NCBI GenBank assembly: GCA_037442025.1
Contig: JBBIRB010000061.1
Coordinates: forward strand, 1 to 10,743
Direction of reading: 5' to 3'
From: UBA2287 sp037442025
GTDB taxonomy: Bacteria; Bacteroidota; Bacteroidia; Bacteroidales; Tenuifilaceae
Length of the DNA: 10,743 bases
Both the position numbers and the translations under genes were made by a program. How positions within the stretch are numbered: the first letter of the stretch is position 1; each line of letters starts with the position of its first letter. This document shows positions 1 through 7,142 of the stretch, piece by piece. The notes under the pieces are model-generated. The model searched no databases. It was given only the letters and a program-made list of their open reading frames with translations, and was not told the DNA's origin.

Positions 1-1
1 G

Positions 2-1396
2 GGTGGACATGGTATGCGAATCGACCTCGATAAGGTACCCCTAAGGCAGCAGAACATTGAACCCTGGGAGATTCTGCTCTCCGAATCGCAGGAACGTATG
101 CTGCTGGTTGTGAAAAAGGGGATGGAGAAGGAGGTTGAGGATATTTTTAGAAAGTGGGATTTGAATTGTGCCATTATTGGTGAGGTAACCGAAGGCGATA
201 AGCTCCAATTCTATTGGCATGGTAACAAGGTAGCCGAAGTACCGGCTCCTTCGTTGGTGCTAGGAGGTGGAGCCCCTGTTTACAACCGCGAATACAGGGA
301 GCCCGCTTACTATAGGGAGTATAAAAAATTCGATATAAACAGGGTGGCCGAACCATCCGACCTGCAGGAAGTAGCCCAAATGCTTATTAAGCATCCCAAT
401 ATTTCCTCCAAAAAATGGGTTTACGAGCAGTACGATTCAATGGTAGGAACTGCCAACATGGCTACCAATTTCCCATCGAGTGCTGGAGTGGTTAATTTAA
501 AAGGAACAAATAAGGCATTGGTTCTTTCAGTCGATTGCAATTCGCGCTATGTAAAAGCCGACCCTGAAGTGGGAACCATGATTGCCGTTTCGGAGGCAGC
601 ACGAAACATTGTTTGTACCGGCGGAAAGCCTTTAGCCATAACCAACTGTTTAAACTTTGGAAATCCATACAATCCTGAGGTATACTGGCAATTTGTGGGC
701 ACAATAAAGGGCATGGGTCAGGCATGCGAAAAGTTTGGAACACCAGTAACCGGTGGCAATGTAAGTTTTTATAACCAGTCGACCATAGGCGGTAAGGACG
801 AGGCAGTATTTCCAACCCCAACCATTGGAATGCTTGGCTTGCTCGAAAACAAGAACCACCACACCACCCTTGCTTTCAAGGAGAAGGGACATATGATCTT
901 CCTTATTGGTCGTTCGCAGAACGATATTGCTTCGTCGGAGTACCTGTACTCTTTCCATGGCATTAAAGAGTCGCCTGCACCCTATTTCAATTTGGAGGAG
1001 GAGTACAATGTGCAATCAACAATTACCAAGCTCATTGAGCATAACCTAGTGCAATCTGCCAACGACGTATCCGATGGTGGACTTTTCATTGCCCTTCTAG
1101 AGTGCGCCATGCCCCGTAACTTTGGGTTCGACATTACAACCGATGCCGAAATTAGGCCCGATGCATTCCTGTTCGGGGAATCGCAGGGCAGGGTAGTGGT
1201 TACGGTTTCGCCCTCGCGCGAAACGCAGTTTATCGATTTCATGATGGAGTCGGGGGTACCCTTCACCACGCTGGGGCATGTTACCAAATCGGAAATTCGG
1301 ATCGACGATGTTTCATTTGGTTTCATAGCCGACCTGAAACGTACATACGACGGTGCTTTGACCAGCATTATGGAAACGAATAGCAGCTGCAGTTAG
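2..1396 (+). CDS. purL: Phosphoribosylformylglycinamidine synthase subunit PurL (5' partial)
   Basis: PurL converts FGAR to FGAM with ATP and ammonia from glutamine, in cytoplasmic purine synthesis. The frame is open to the left edge of the window, reading GGHG before the first in-window Met at 14, so the true start lies upstream and that Met is internal. Counting from the Met at 14, family motifs are LLSESQERM (21-29), NCLNFGNP (211-218), PVTGGNVSFYN (244-254) and SANDVSDGG, matching the second half of PurL: an AIR-synthase-like N domain followed by its C domain. The protein stops right after that C domain with no glutaminase domain, so this is the short PurL type that works with separate PurS and PurQ. 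Neither partner is in the window. ubiE starts 17 nt downstream on the same strand. Confidence 0.96.
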   Translation, partial: GGHGMRIDLDKVPLRQQNIEPWEILLSESQERMLLVVKKGMEKEVEDIFRKWDLNCAIIGEVTEGDKLQFYWHGNKVAEVPAPSLVLGGGAPVYNREYREPAYYREYKKFDINRVAEPSDLQEVAQMLIKHPNISSKKWVYEQYDSMVGTANMATNFPSSAGVVNLKGTNKALVLSVDCNSRYVKADPEVGTMIAVSEAARNIVCTGGKPLAITNCLNFGNPYNPEVYWQFVGTIKGMGQACEKFGTPVTGGNVSFYNQSTIGGKDEAVFPTPTIGMLGLLENKNHHTTLAFKEKGHMIFLIGRSQNDIASSEYLYSFHGIKESPAPYFNLEEEYNVQSTITKLIEHNLVQSANDVSDGGLFIALLECAMPRNFGFDITTDAEIRPDAFLFGESQGRVVVTVSPSRETQFIDFMMESGVPFTTLGHVTKSEIRIDDVSFGFIADLKRTYDGALTSIMETNSSCS

Positions 1397-1413
1397 CCAA
1401 TTACACGCAGAAA

Positions 1414-2130
1414 ATGAATTCGCCCCAGGAGAAGCAGGTGGAAGCCATGTTCGATGGCATTGCCTCTAGGTACGATTTGCTAAACAGGCTGCTGAGCATG
1501 GGAGTTGATATTAGGTGGCGGCGAAAATTGGTGAAACAAATTCTGGAGCAAAACCCCAACTCAATTCTCGATGTGGCCACAGGTACAGCCGATTTGGCAA
1601 TTATGGTAGCCAGAAAGTCTAGCCTAGTTCGAGTAACTGGGGTCGATATTGCCGAGAATATGATTGCAGTAGGCCGACGAAAGATTGAAAAAAGGGGCCT
1701 TTCCCATCGAATTTCGCTTCAAAAAGCTTCGGCTTTGAGTTTGCCCTTTCCAAGCAACCACTTCGATGCAGCCATGGTGGCTTTTGGTGTTCGTAATTTC
1801 GAAAATCCAGTAACGGGCTTGAAAGAAATTCTTCGTACCCTTAGCCCAGGAGGAAAGTTGCTGGTTATTGAGTTCACTAATCCCAAAGGAAAGTTTTTTG
1901 GGAAACTCTATGCCCTCTACTTTTCACGCATTCTGCCAGCAATTGGGAAAATGGTTTCGGGTCATGGTTCTGCCTATACATACCTTCCCAATTCGGTGAA
2001 AGCCTTTGCCGAGCGTGAAGCCTTTCTGCAGCTTATGGCTGATGCTGGATTCGAACAGCAACAATATACCGAACTTTCCATGGGTATTGCCGCATTGTAT
2101 TCGGCGAGCAAGCCAATGGATGAAAAGTAG
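1414..2130 (+). CDS. ubiE: Demethylmenaquinone methyltransferase (UbiE/MenG)
   Basis: This SAM-dependent C-methyltransferase performs the last step of menaquinone synthesis, methylating demethylmenaquinone. In Bacteroidota menaquinone is the usual quinone, so the ubiquinone role of UbiE probably does not apply. The protein has 238 residues, normal for the family. The N-terminal signature FDGIASRYDLLNRLLSMG spans 13-30, the SAM-binding motif I LDVATGTADLA spans 52-62, GVRNFEN spans 125-131, and the post-motif LSPGGKLLVIEFTNP spans 143-157. The ATG at 1414 puts the FDGIASRYD signature at the usual distance from the N-terminus. No clear Shine-Dalgarno sequence precedes it, only an A-rich stretch, as is common in this phylum. 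It follows purL by 17 nt and precedes porT by 61 nt, a ubiE-porT pairing known in T9SS-bearing Bacteroidetes. Confidence 0.96.
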   Translation: MNSPQEKQVEAMFDGIASRYDLLNRLLSMGVDIRWRRKLVKQILEQNPNSILDVATGTADLAIMVARKSSLVRVTGVDIAENMIAVGRRKIEKRGLSHRISLQKASALSLPFPSNHFDAAMVAFGVRNFENPVTGLKEILRTLSPGGKLLVIEFTNPKGKFFGKLYALYFSRILPAIGKMVSGHGSAYTYLPNSVKAFAEREAFLQLMADAGFEQQQYTELSMGIAALYSASKPMDEK

Positions 2131-2191
2131 GTTAATGGCAATTTTTTTTAGTTTTGGTCGTTTTGTGGTTCGAAAGATATATTTTAGCAGA

Positions 2192-2914
2192 ATGAATCGA
2201 TTTAAGGCAATATTCCTCCTCTTCCTGCTATTGGCATTGGGCAATGCAGCTGTGGCTCAACTAAAACCAGCTCAGCAACTTAACGATCACGATTACGATT
2301 TTGCTAAAACCTTACGATTCGGGTTCTCCATTGGCTTAAATACTATGGATTTTAATCTGCGTAGCACCATAAACCCACTAGGGGGTGAGTTGCTTTACAC
2401 CGATGTTAGTAACCTTTTTCCGGGCTTCAATGTGAATGTTGTTTCCGACCTGAAGCTGATGCCCCGACTCCGGCTCCGTTTCCTTCCGGGCATAGCTTTT
2501 GGCGAAAGAACCCTGAGTTTCTATAACCCCGATGGCAGCTTGGAAACCCAAATGAAGCTCGAATCTTCATACATCGAAATGCCATTGCTTCTTAAATATG
2601 CTGCGAAGCGCCATAGCAATGCTCGTCCCTACTTTATTGCTGGTACCAATTTCCGAATCGATATGGCCGCTTTTAAAAAGTTGAATATTGAAGAGGGGGT
2701 ACTTTTGCGCCTTGTTAAAGGCGATTTGTATTACGAATACGGGTTTGGGTACGACTTTTTCCTTACATACTTTAAACTTTCGTTGGAACTAAAAATGTCT
2801 ACCGGAATTTTTAACGTATTGGCAAAGGACTATGCTGAGGGTGGCGAAAAGTATGTGAACGCCATCGACCGTATGAATTCCCAGTTGATAATTTTTGCCA
2901 TTCACTTCGAATAA
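2192..2914 (+). CDS. porT: PorT-family outer-membrane beta-barrel protein (type IX secretion)
   Basis: PorT (SprT in gliding species) is needed for type IX secretion and sits in the outer membrane. The ATG at 2192 gives 240 residues and a clean signal peptide: MNRFK, a hydrophobic core LLFLLLALG, and a cut site AVA|Q after residue 22, with the Gln at +1 that is frequent in Bacteroidetes. An in-frame ATG at 2135 would add 19 residues and spoil the signal peptide, so it is rejected. The mature part alternates polar and hydrophobic residues as a beta-barrel does, for example LRFGFSIGLNTMDF (41-54), PRLRLRFLPGIAFG (91-104) and YEYGFGYDFFLTYF (181-194). It ends in IIFAIHFE, close to the usual C-terminal aromatic of barrel proteins. 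Assignment as PorT rather than a generic porin-like protein rests on length, topology and position directly after ubiE. No other T9SS gene is in the window. Confidence 0.85.
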   Translation: MNRFKAIFLLFLLLALGNAAVAQLKPAQQLNDHDYDFAKTLRFGFSIGLNTMDFNLRSTINPLGGELLYTDVSNLFPGFNVNVVSDLKLMPRLRLRFLPGIAFGERTLSFYNPDGSLETQMKLESSYIEMPLLLKYAAKRHSNARPYFIAGTNFRIDMAAFKKLNIEEGVLLRLVKGDLYYEYGFGYDFFLTYFKLSLELKMSTGIFNVLAKDYAEGGEKYVNAIDRMNSQLIIFAIHFE

Positions 2915-2920
2915 ACTTCC

Positions 2921-4483
2921 ATGCCAGTCGACGTTTCGTTGGTTTTAACACCCCAGCAGGCAGCCAGCAGCACCAAGGTAATCAATATAGCCATTTCACG
3001 GTCGGGCGTAAAACCCCACTTGCTGCAAAAGGCAACAATTACTCGAAAATCAATCGATGCCCGCAAGGGAAAAATATCGGTTAGTATTGGCGTTCGGGTT
3101 TACCTCAAAGGCGAAAGCCTTACCGACGACCAGCCCGTTTTTCAGTATAAAAATGTTTCTAATGGTTCTCCGGTAATTGTGGTGGGTGCAGGCCCGGCGG
3201 GGCTTTTTGCTGCTTTACGATTAATTGAGCTGGGGCTTCGTCCTGTTATTCTCGAGCGTGGTAAGGATGTTAGCGCCCGCAAGCGCGATGTAGCTGCCAT
3301 TAACCGGAATATGGGCATCGATTCAAATTCCAATTTCGCCTTCGGCGAGGGAGGCGCAGGAACCTTTTCCGATGGCAAACTGTACACCCGCTCCCGGAAA
3401 CGTGGCGATATTTCCCGAATACTTTATGCCCTTCACCAGCATGGGGCGCAGGATGAAATTTTGTACGAGGCCCATCCTCACATAGGAACCAACATATTGC
3501 CCAGAGTTATTACTTCTATCAGAAAAACCATTGAGGAATTCGGGGGAACCTTCATGTTCGGTTCGTTGGTAACTGCGCTGAGGGTTTCATTCGGTAAAGT
3601 AACCGGCGTTCAGCTGGCCAACGGTACTCAGGTCGATGCGAAGGGGGTTATTCTGGCCACAGGCCACTCGGCTCGCGAGGTTTACGAAATGCTCCATAGG
3701 CAGGGAATTGAAATTGAAGCCAAAGGCTTTGCCGTTGGGGTAAGAGTTGAGCATTCTCAGGCGCTAATCGATTCCATTCAGTACCACGGACAGGAGAGAG
3801 GCGATTTTTTGCCTGCAGCCGCATATTCGTTGGCCACTCAGGTCGACGGACGAGGGGTTTATTCATTCTGCATGTGCCCTGGTGGGCATATTGTACCAGC
3901 TGCTTCGCATGCCAGCGAAGTGGTTGTTAATGGCATGTCGCCCTCGGCGCGCAATTCTCCCTTTGCCAACTCGGGCATTGTGGTAGAGGTACAACTTCCC
4001 GACCTTGAAAAGTTTGCCTCGCATGGGCCCATGGCGGGACTCGAGTTTCAACGTACCCTCGAGAGGGAGGCCTACCTCAGAATTGGACGTGGTGTTGTTG
4101 CACCAGCCCAACGGTTAGCCGATTTTGTTGAGGGAAAGAAATCGGTTTCTCTACCCAAAACTTCGTACCATCCCGGGGCGGAAGCTTCCGATATGCATGT
4201 ATGGCTCCCTGCGGGAATAGCAAACCGTTTGCAGCAGGGTTTCAAACTTTTCAATTCGAAAATGCGAGGTTTTGTAACCAACCAGGCGGTTGTGCTGGGG
4301 GTTGAATCGCGAACCTCTTCACCCGTTCGCATTCCTCGAAACCCCGATACGCTCCAACATCCCAACGTTTTGGGGCTATTCCCATGTGGCGAGGGGGCAG
4401 GTTATGCCGGAGGCATTGTTTCTTCGGCAGTAGATGGCGAAAGGTGCGCCGAGGCTATGGCTCGTTATCTGGGTGGTTGCTAG
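2921..4483 (+). CDS. COG2509-type NAD(P)/FAD-dependent dehydrogenase
   Basis: This is a 520-residue flavoprotein of the uncharacterised COG2509 family; its physiological substrate is unknown. Residues 1-80 form a basic alpha/beta N-terminal extension typical of this family. A Rossmann dinucleotide-binding segment follows, VVGAGPAGLFAALRL (87-101), with the GxGxxG glycines at 89, 91 and 94 and the ribose-binding acidic residue at E112 (ILERG). The family motif FGEGGAGTFSDGKL lies at 141-154. ATGHSA, just after the middle, is the usual second FAD contact. The C-terminal FAD-binding motif FPCGEGAGYAGGI lies at 487-499. There is no signal peptide, so it should be cytoplasmic. It begins 6 nt after porT and is probably co-transcribed with it. 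Its TAG stop shares the CTAG at 4480-4483 with the stop of the convergent methyltransferase gene. The family call is firm; the function is not. Confidence 0.92.
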   Translation: MPVDVSLVLTPQQAASSTKVINIAISRSGVKPHLLQKATITRKSIDARKGKISVSIGVRVYLKGESLTDDQPVFQYKNVSNGSPVIVVGAGPAGLFAALRLIELGLRPVILERGKDVSARKRDVAAINRNMGIDSNSNFAFGEGGAGTFSDGKLYTRSRKRGDISRILYALHQHGAQDEILYEAHPHIGTNILPRVITSIRKTIEEFGGTFMFGSLVTALRVSFGKVTGVQLANGTQVDAKGVILATGHSAREVYEMLHRQGIEIEAKGFAVGVRVEHSQALIDSIQYHGQERGDFLPAAAYSLATQVDGRGVYSFCMCPGGHIVPAASHASEVVVNGMSPSARNSPFANSGIVVEVQLPDLEKFASHGPMAGLEFQRTLEREAYLRIGRGVVAPAQRLADFVEGKKSVSLPKTSYHPGAEASDMHVWLPAGIANRLQQGFKLFNSKMRGFVTNQAVVLGVESRTSSPVRIPRNPDTLQHPNVLGLFPCGEGAGYAGGIVSSAVDGERCAEAMARYLGGC

Positions 4484-5238
4484 TTAACGGTTCTACGGCA
4501 AAACTCCGAGCAAATAATTGCTGTGGCCATAGCCACATTGAGCGATTCAACCGTTGTACGGTTTACAGCAAAGTTCGAAATCTGAATCCGCTTGGTAACG
4601 AAACGCTCAACCTCTCTGCTTATTCCGCTGCCTTCGCTGCCTAATACAATAATTCCCTTAGTTTCGAGATTGGCTGAATAAATATTATCGCCCTGCATAA
4701 AAGTACCGTAAATAGGACCATTCCCATTAAAATTGTGAAGGAAATTGGGTAAATCGTAGTACGAAACCCGAACCCTGGCAATGGCTCCCATGCTAGCTTG
4801 TACTACTTTAGGCGAAAAAGCGTCGGCTGTATCGGGCGAGCATATTATATTATCGATTCCAAACCAATCGGCCAAACGAATAATGGTGCCCATATTTCCA
4901 GGGTCCTGAACCCCATCGAGCATTAAAACCAGCTGGTTGTTGAGTTCATTTGTCGTAACGGCATAGTTTGGGTATTCAACTACAGCAAAAGCGTTCGAAG
5001 GAGTAACCAATCCGGTAATTCGTTCCATCTCCTTTAGGCTAATTTGTTGGGTAGGGGTTGATTTTCCAGCGCTGGGGTTTCTCCACAATTCGGTATGTAG
5101 AACCTGCTGAACCTTCAGTTCGCTCTGCAAAATGTCGGTAACAAGTTTTTCTCCTTCGGCCACAAAAACTCCGTTCTCCTTGCGGAATTTTTTGGTTTGA
5201 AGCGACTTAAGGTACTTAATTTCGTTATTGGTAAGCAT
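4480..5238 (-). CDS. TrmH/SpoU-family RNA 2'-O-methyltransferase
   Basis: A SPOUT-fold enzyme expected to methylate a ribose 2'-OH in tRNA or rRNA using SAM. The exact target cannot be read from sequence. With the ATG at 5238 it has 252 residues. The N-terminal substrate-binding domain begins LTNNEIKYLKSLQTKKFRKE and contains VFVAEGEKLV (24-33). The three SpoU motifs are all present: motif 1 DGVQDPGNMGTIIR (108-121), motif 2 VLGSEGSGIS (198-207, with Ser where many relatives have Asn before the Glu), and motif 3 ESLNVAMATAI (231-241). An in-frame TTG at 5268 would add 10 residues but overlaps the predicted -7 box, so ATG 5238 is preferred. It is convergent with the COG2509 gene, sharing 4 nt (CTAG) that hold both stop codons, and divergent from the channel gene. 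Confidence 0.93.
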   Translation of the reverse strand: MLTNNEIKYLKSLQTKKFRKENGVFVAEGEKLVTDILQSELKVQQVLHTELWRNPSAGKSTPTQQISLKEMERITGLVTPSNAFAVVEYPNYAVTTNELNNQLVLMLDGVQDPGNMGTIIRLADWFGIDNIICSPDTADAFSPKVVQASMGAIARVRVSYYDLPNFLHNFNGNGPIYGTFMQGDNIYSANLETKGIIVLGSEGSGISREVERFVTKRIQISNFAVNRTTVESLNVAMATAIICSEFCRRTVN

Positions 5239-5255
5239 GGCTTGGGGTTGAACTA

Positions 5256-5263
5256 CAAATGTA
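5256..5263 (-). promoter_or_regulatory. Predicted -7 promoter box of the RNA methyltransferase gene
   Basis: On the minus strand this reads TACATTTG, an exact match to the Bacteroidetes -7 consensus TAnnTTTG. Transcription would start a few bases downstream, leaving a leader of roughly 10 nt before the ATG at 5238. No convincing TTTG -33 box was found 19-21 nt upstream, so the call rests on one element and on position. Confidence 0.35.
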
Positions 5264-5288
5264 TACAAAAAACGTATGCAGTAGCCTG

Positions 5289-5320
5289 CTTGCTAATGTT
5301 GCTGTTTTGGTATACTTTTG
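5289..5320 (+). promoter_or_regulatory. Predicted Bacteroidetes sigma-ABfr promoter of the channel gene
   Basis: The -7 box TACTTTTG at 5313-5320 matches TAnnTTTG exactly. CTTG at 5289-5292 is a three-of-four match to the -33 box TTTG, with a 20-nt spacer. Transcription should begin near 5326. That would place an in-frame ATG at 5322 upstream of the transcript start and leave the ATG at 5346 as the first usable start, about 20 nt into the message. Confidence 0.5.
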
Positions 5321-5345
5321 CATGGAATTTAACGAACTATGGTAT

Positions 5346-6641
5346 ATGATTGACGAGCAAATACAGAAAAGTTACGAGTTTCTCGAGAATTTGGAGTTTT
5401 GGCTTCAGGGTCAAGGACTAAATTCCGATTTGGCCCAATTTAGTAAGGTGGCAATATCGTTAATTGCTATTGTTTTGGGTGCTATTCTGGCCAATTTCAT
5501 TGCCAAGAAAATTATTGTAGCCACCCTGGTTCGTATTGCTAAAAAAACCAATACCCAGTGGGACGATTACCTCATTCACCATAAGGTTTTTCATAAGCTA
5601 TCGCATTTAGCACCTGCGCTTATTATACAGTTTACCATTGGTGTTGCCCTGTACGATTACAGCCCCAAACTGTCGGATTTTATCGAGATGCTTACCCAAG
5701 TTTACATTCTGATTGCCGGGTTGCTGGTGGCAACCTCGTTTCTGAATGCGGCTCACGATATGTACCAATCCCTTCCCATGTCGAAGAACCGACCAATTAA
5801 AGGCTACATTCAGATTGCAAAAATATTAGTATACTTCTTTGGTGCTATCATTGCCATTTCAATTCTGTTTCAGAAAGACCCTACCAACCTGCTATTGGGT
5901 TTGGGAACCTCAGCTGCCATTCTTCTGCTGGTTTTTAAGGACACCATTTTAGGTTTGGTTGCGTCGGTTCAGGTTTCGGCCAACGATATGGTGAAACTGG
6001 GCGACTGGATAGAAATGCCCAGCCGTAATGCCGATGGTAATGTGATAGAAATATCGCTGCATACGGTGAAGGTTCAAAATTTCGATCGAACTATTACTAC
6101 CATTCCTACATATGCCTTAGTTACTGAAAGTTTTGTCAATTGGCGGGGCATGCAGGAATCGAACGATGGTAGGCGCATTAAACGTTCACTTTTCATCGAT
6201 ATGAAGAGCGTTAAGTTCTGTACCCCCGAAATGCTCGAGAAGTTTAAAAAGGTTCATTATATAAAAGATTACATAGCCCAGCGTTCGGCCGAAATTGAGG
6301 CCTACAACGAGGCTACCGAGGCCGATACTAACATTCTGGTTAACGGCCGCCGCATGACCAACCTGGGAGTTTTCCGAAAGTATATGGAGCAGTACATTTA
6401 CCACGACTCCAGAATAAACTCCGATGCGGTAAGCGTAATTCGCTACCTGCAACCCACCGAAAGGGGCATTCCGGTTGAAATTTACTGCTTTTCGAAGGAG
6501 AAAAATCTGGTAGAATTTGAGGGTGTAATTGCCGACATTTTCGACCACACCCTGTCGGTTGTTGGGTATTTCGAACTGCGTATTTTCCAAAACCCAACCG
6601 GCGACGATTTTCAGCGCATGGGTTCAGTTACCAGTATCTAA
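5346..6641 (+). CDS. YbdG-type mechanosensitive ion channel (MscS superfamily)
   Basis: An inner-membrane channel that opens under membrane tension and releases solutes during osmotic down-shock. With the ATG at 5346 it has 431 residues, close to E. coli YbdG (415). Predicted membrane helices lie near 35-57, 86-104, 115-136 and 156-176, and the pore-lining segment is at about 182-212 (LLLGLGTSAAILLLVFKDT onward). The MscS beta domain follows, with DMVKLGDWIEMPS (214-226) and the conserved run VKVQNFDRTITTIPTYAL (241-258). A large soluble C-terminal part, including ADTNILVNGRRMTNLGVFR (326-344), is typical of the YbdG branch. The alternative ATG at 5322 directly abuts the predicted -7 box and is disfavoured. 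The gene is monocistronic here; its stop is followed by the accessory repeat region. Confidence 0.9.
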   Translation: MIDEQIQKSYEFLENLEFWLQGQGLNSDLAQFSKVAISLIAIVLGAILANFIAKKIIVATLVRIAKKTNTQWDDYLIHHKVFHKLSHLAPALIIQFTIGVALYDYSPKLSDFIEMLTQVYILIAGLLVATSFLNAAHDMYQSLPMSKNRPIKGYIQIAKILVYFFGAIIAISILFQKDPTNLLLGLGTSAAILLLVFKDTILGLVASVQVSANDMVKLGDWIEMPSRNADGNVIEISLHTVKVQNFDRTITTIPTYALVTESFVNWRGMQESNDGRRIKRSLFIDMKSVKFCTPEMLEKFKKVHYIKDYIAQRSAEIEAYNEATEADTNILVNGRRMTNLGVFRKYMEQYIYHDSRINSDAVSVIRYLQPTERGIPVEIYCFSKEKNLVEFEGVIADIFDHTLSVVGYFELRIFQNPTGDDFQRMGSVTSI

Positions 6642-6733
6642 AATCCCCCGCTCGGCCCATTGTTAGCGCTCGTTTTATAACGAGTGGTGTTAGTTGCGCA
6701 CGCGCTTAACGAAGGTACGAACTAGCAATTCTG
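6642..6733. other. Intergenic segment with short hairpins and a GTTAGC-type motif
   Basis: No gene is visible. It holds TTGTTAGC (6660-6667), a hairpin CTCGTT-TTAT-AACGAG (6669-6684) that extends by a G-T and a C-G pair, an imperfect palindrome from GTTAG to CTTAAC (about 6689-6710) around GCGC-AC-GCGC, and CGAAGGTACGAA (6710-6721). No U-tract follows the hairpin, so it is not a classical terminator. The 12-mer and the TTGTTAGC both recur at 8940-9002 in the opposite order. Confidence 0.5.
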
Positions 6734-6960
6734 CATTTTACAATTATCTGTTTTACATTCTGCGGTTTCGTTAATGTAAAACTCAATCCCGTTAGCCATC
6801 CATAGCGGTCAGGTTAAGGAGATATTTATCTGCTAATCAACATTAATTTGGCAAAAAATGTAGAGTTTATTTTAGCTACGGAGTAGCTAACTGTTTATAG
6901 AAGCACATACAAATATTAGCCAAAAGCTCCAGAGGAGCGCCCTGTTCTCATGGCAACACC
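6734..6960 (+). repeat. 227-bp direct repeat, copy 1 (left part of a BIME-like element)
   Basis: This segment aligns without gaps to 8486-8712, offset 1752. By eye I count 13 mismatches in 227 positions, most of them in the first 50. It includes the segment around CCCGTTAGCCATCC, the perfect hairpin TTAGCTAC-GGA-GTAGCTAA (6872-6890) followed by TGTTTATAGAA (6892-6902), and the left arm of a 17-bp inverted repeat (6923-6939). It carries no open reading frame. The two copies bracket the DUF4143 ATPase gene in the same orientation. Confidence 0.9.
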
Positions 6961-7106
6961 TATTCACAGAACGCTCCTCTGGAGCTTTGATTCGTTGATA
7001 ACTATTTTCTATAAACATAATGCCCCTCTGGGGCAAGTTAAAACGATTGATAATAGTGCTTTTTTTTATATTAGCCTAATAGCTATGGATAGCTATTGGG
7101 ACTGAG
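6782..7106. repeat. Composite REP/BIME-like element with inverted ends
   Basis: The ends are a 25-nt imperfect inverted repeat: 6782-6806 against the reverse complement of 7082-7106, 21 of 25 matching. Inside are two REP-like units pointing at each other. The left one is hairpin 6872-6890, then C, then TGTTTATAGAA (6892-6902). The right one, on the minus strand, is hairpin GGGGCA/TGCCCC (7021-7035, loop TCT), then TTA, then the same TGTTTATAGAA (7007-7017). Between them is a perfect 17-bp inverted repeat (6923-6939 with 6972-6988), each arm itself a 5-bp hairpin with an AGA or TCT loop. At the right end AATAGCTAT-GG-ATAGCTATT (7078-7097) is another perfect stem. The element is non-coding; RAYT genes nearby are the natural candidate mobilisers, but cognate pairing is not shown. 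Confidence 0.75.
6923..6988. repeat. Perfect 17-bp inverted repeat with 32-nt loop
   Basis: The arms AAAGCTCCAGAGGAGCG (6923-6939) and CGCTCCTCTGGAGCTTT (6972-6988) are exact reverse complements. Each arm can also fold alone as GCTCC-AGA-GGAGC or GCTCC-TCT-GGAGC. In the second repeat copy only the left arm survives, because similarity ends within the loop at 8712. Confidence 0.9.
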
Positions 7107-7142
7107 CCGAACTGGGGCAGCCTCGGGCGAAGGGGTGATCTC

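Noticed and set aside
492..1368. Several antisense open frames of 60-128 codons inside purL
   Set aside because: They lie wholly within a gene with strong family motifs and show no recognisable protein features; they are by-products of its codon usage.
2135..2191. Earlier in-frame start for porT at 2135
   Set aside because: It would add 19 residues before the signal peptide; the start at 2192 gives a normal n-region, hydrophobic core and AVA|Q cleavage site.
2153..2191. Separate porT promoter (TTTG at 2153-2156, TATATTTT at 2178-2185)
   Set aside because: The -7 box lacks the final G, and transcription would begin at or beyond the start codon. The short spacing to ubiE makes co-transcription simpler.
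5239..5268. TTG start at 5268 for the RNA methyltransferase
   Set aside because: It needs a non-ATG codon, adds ten residues unlike the family and overlaps a predicted -7 box; ATG 5238 begins the family-like LTNNEIKYLKSLQ segment.
6186..6597. Antisense open frames within the channel gene, one of 134 codons
   Set aside because: Fully contained in the conserved C-terminal coding part of the channel gene, without motifs of their own.
6857..6864. GTAG as the REP tetranucleotide recognised by the RAYT, as in E. coli
   Set aside because: GTAG occurs before one hairpin (in ATGTAGAG) but about ten bases away, and is absent before the TGCCCC hairpin unit, so the E. coli rule cannot be transferred.
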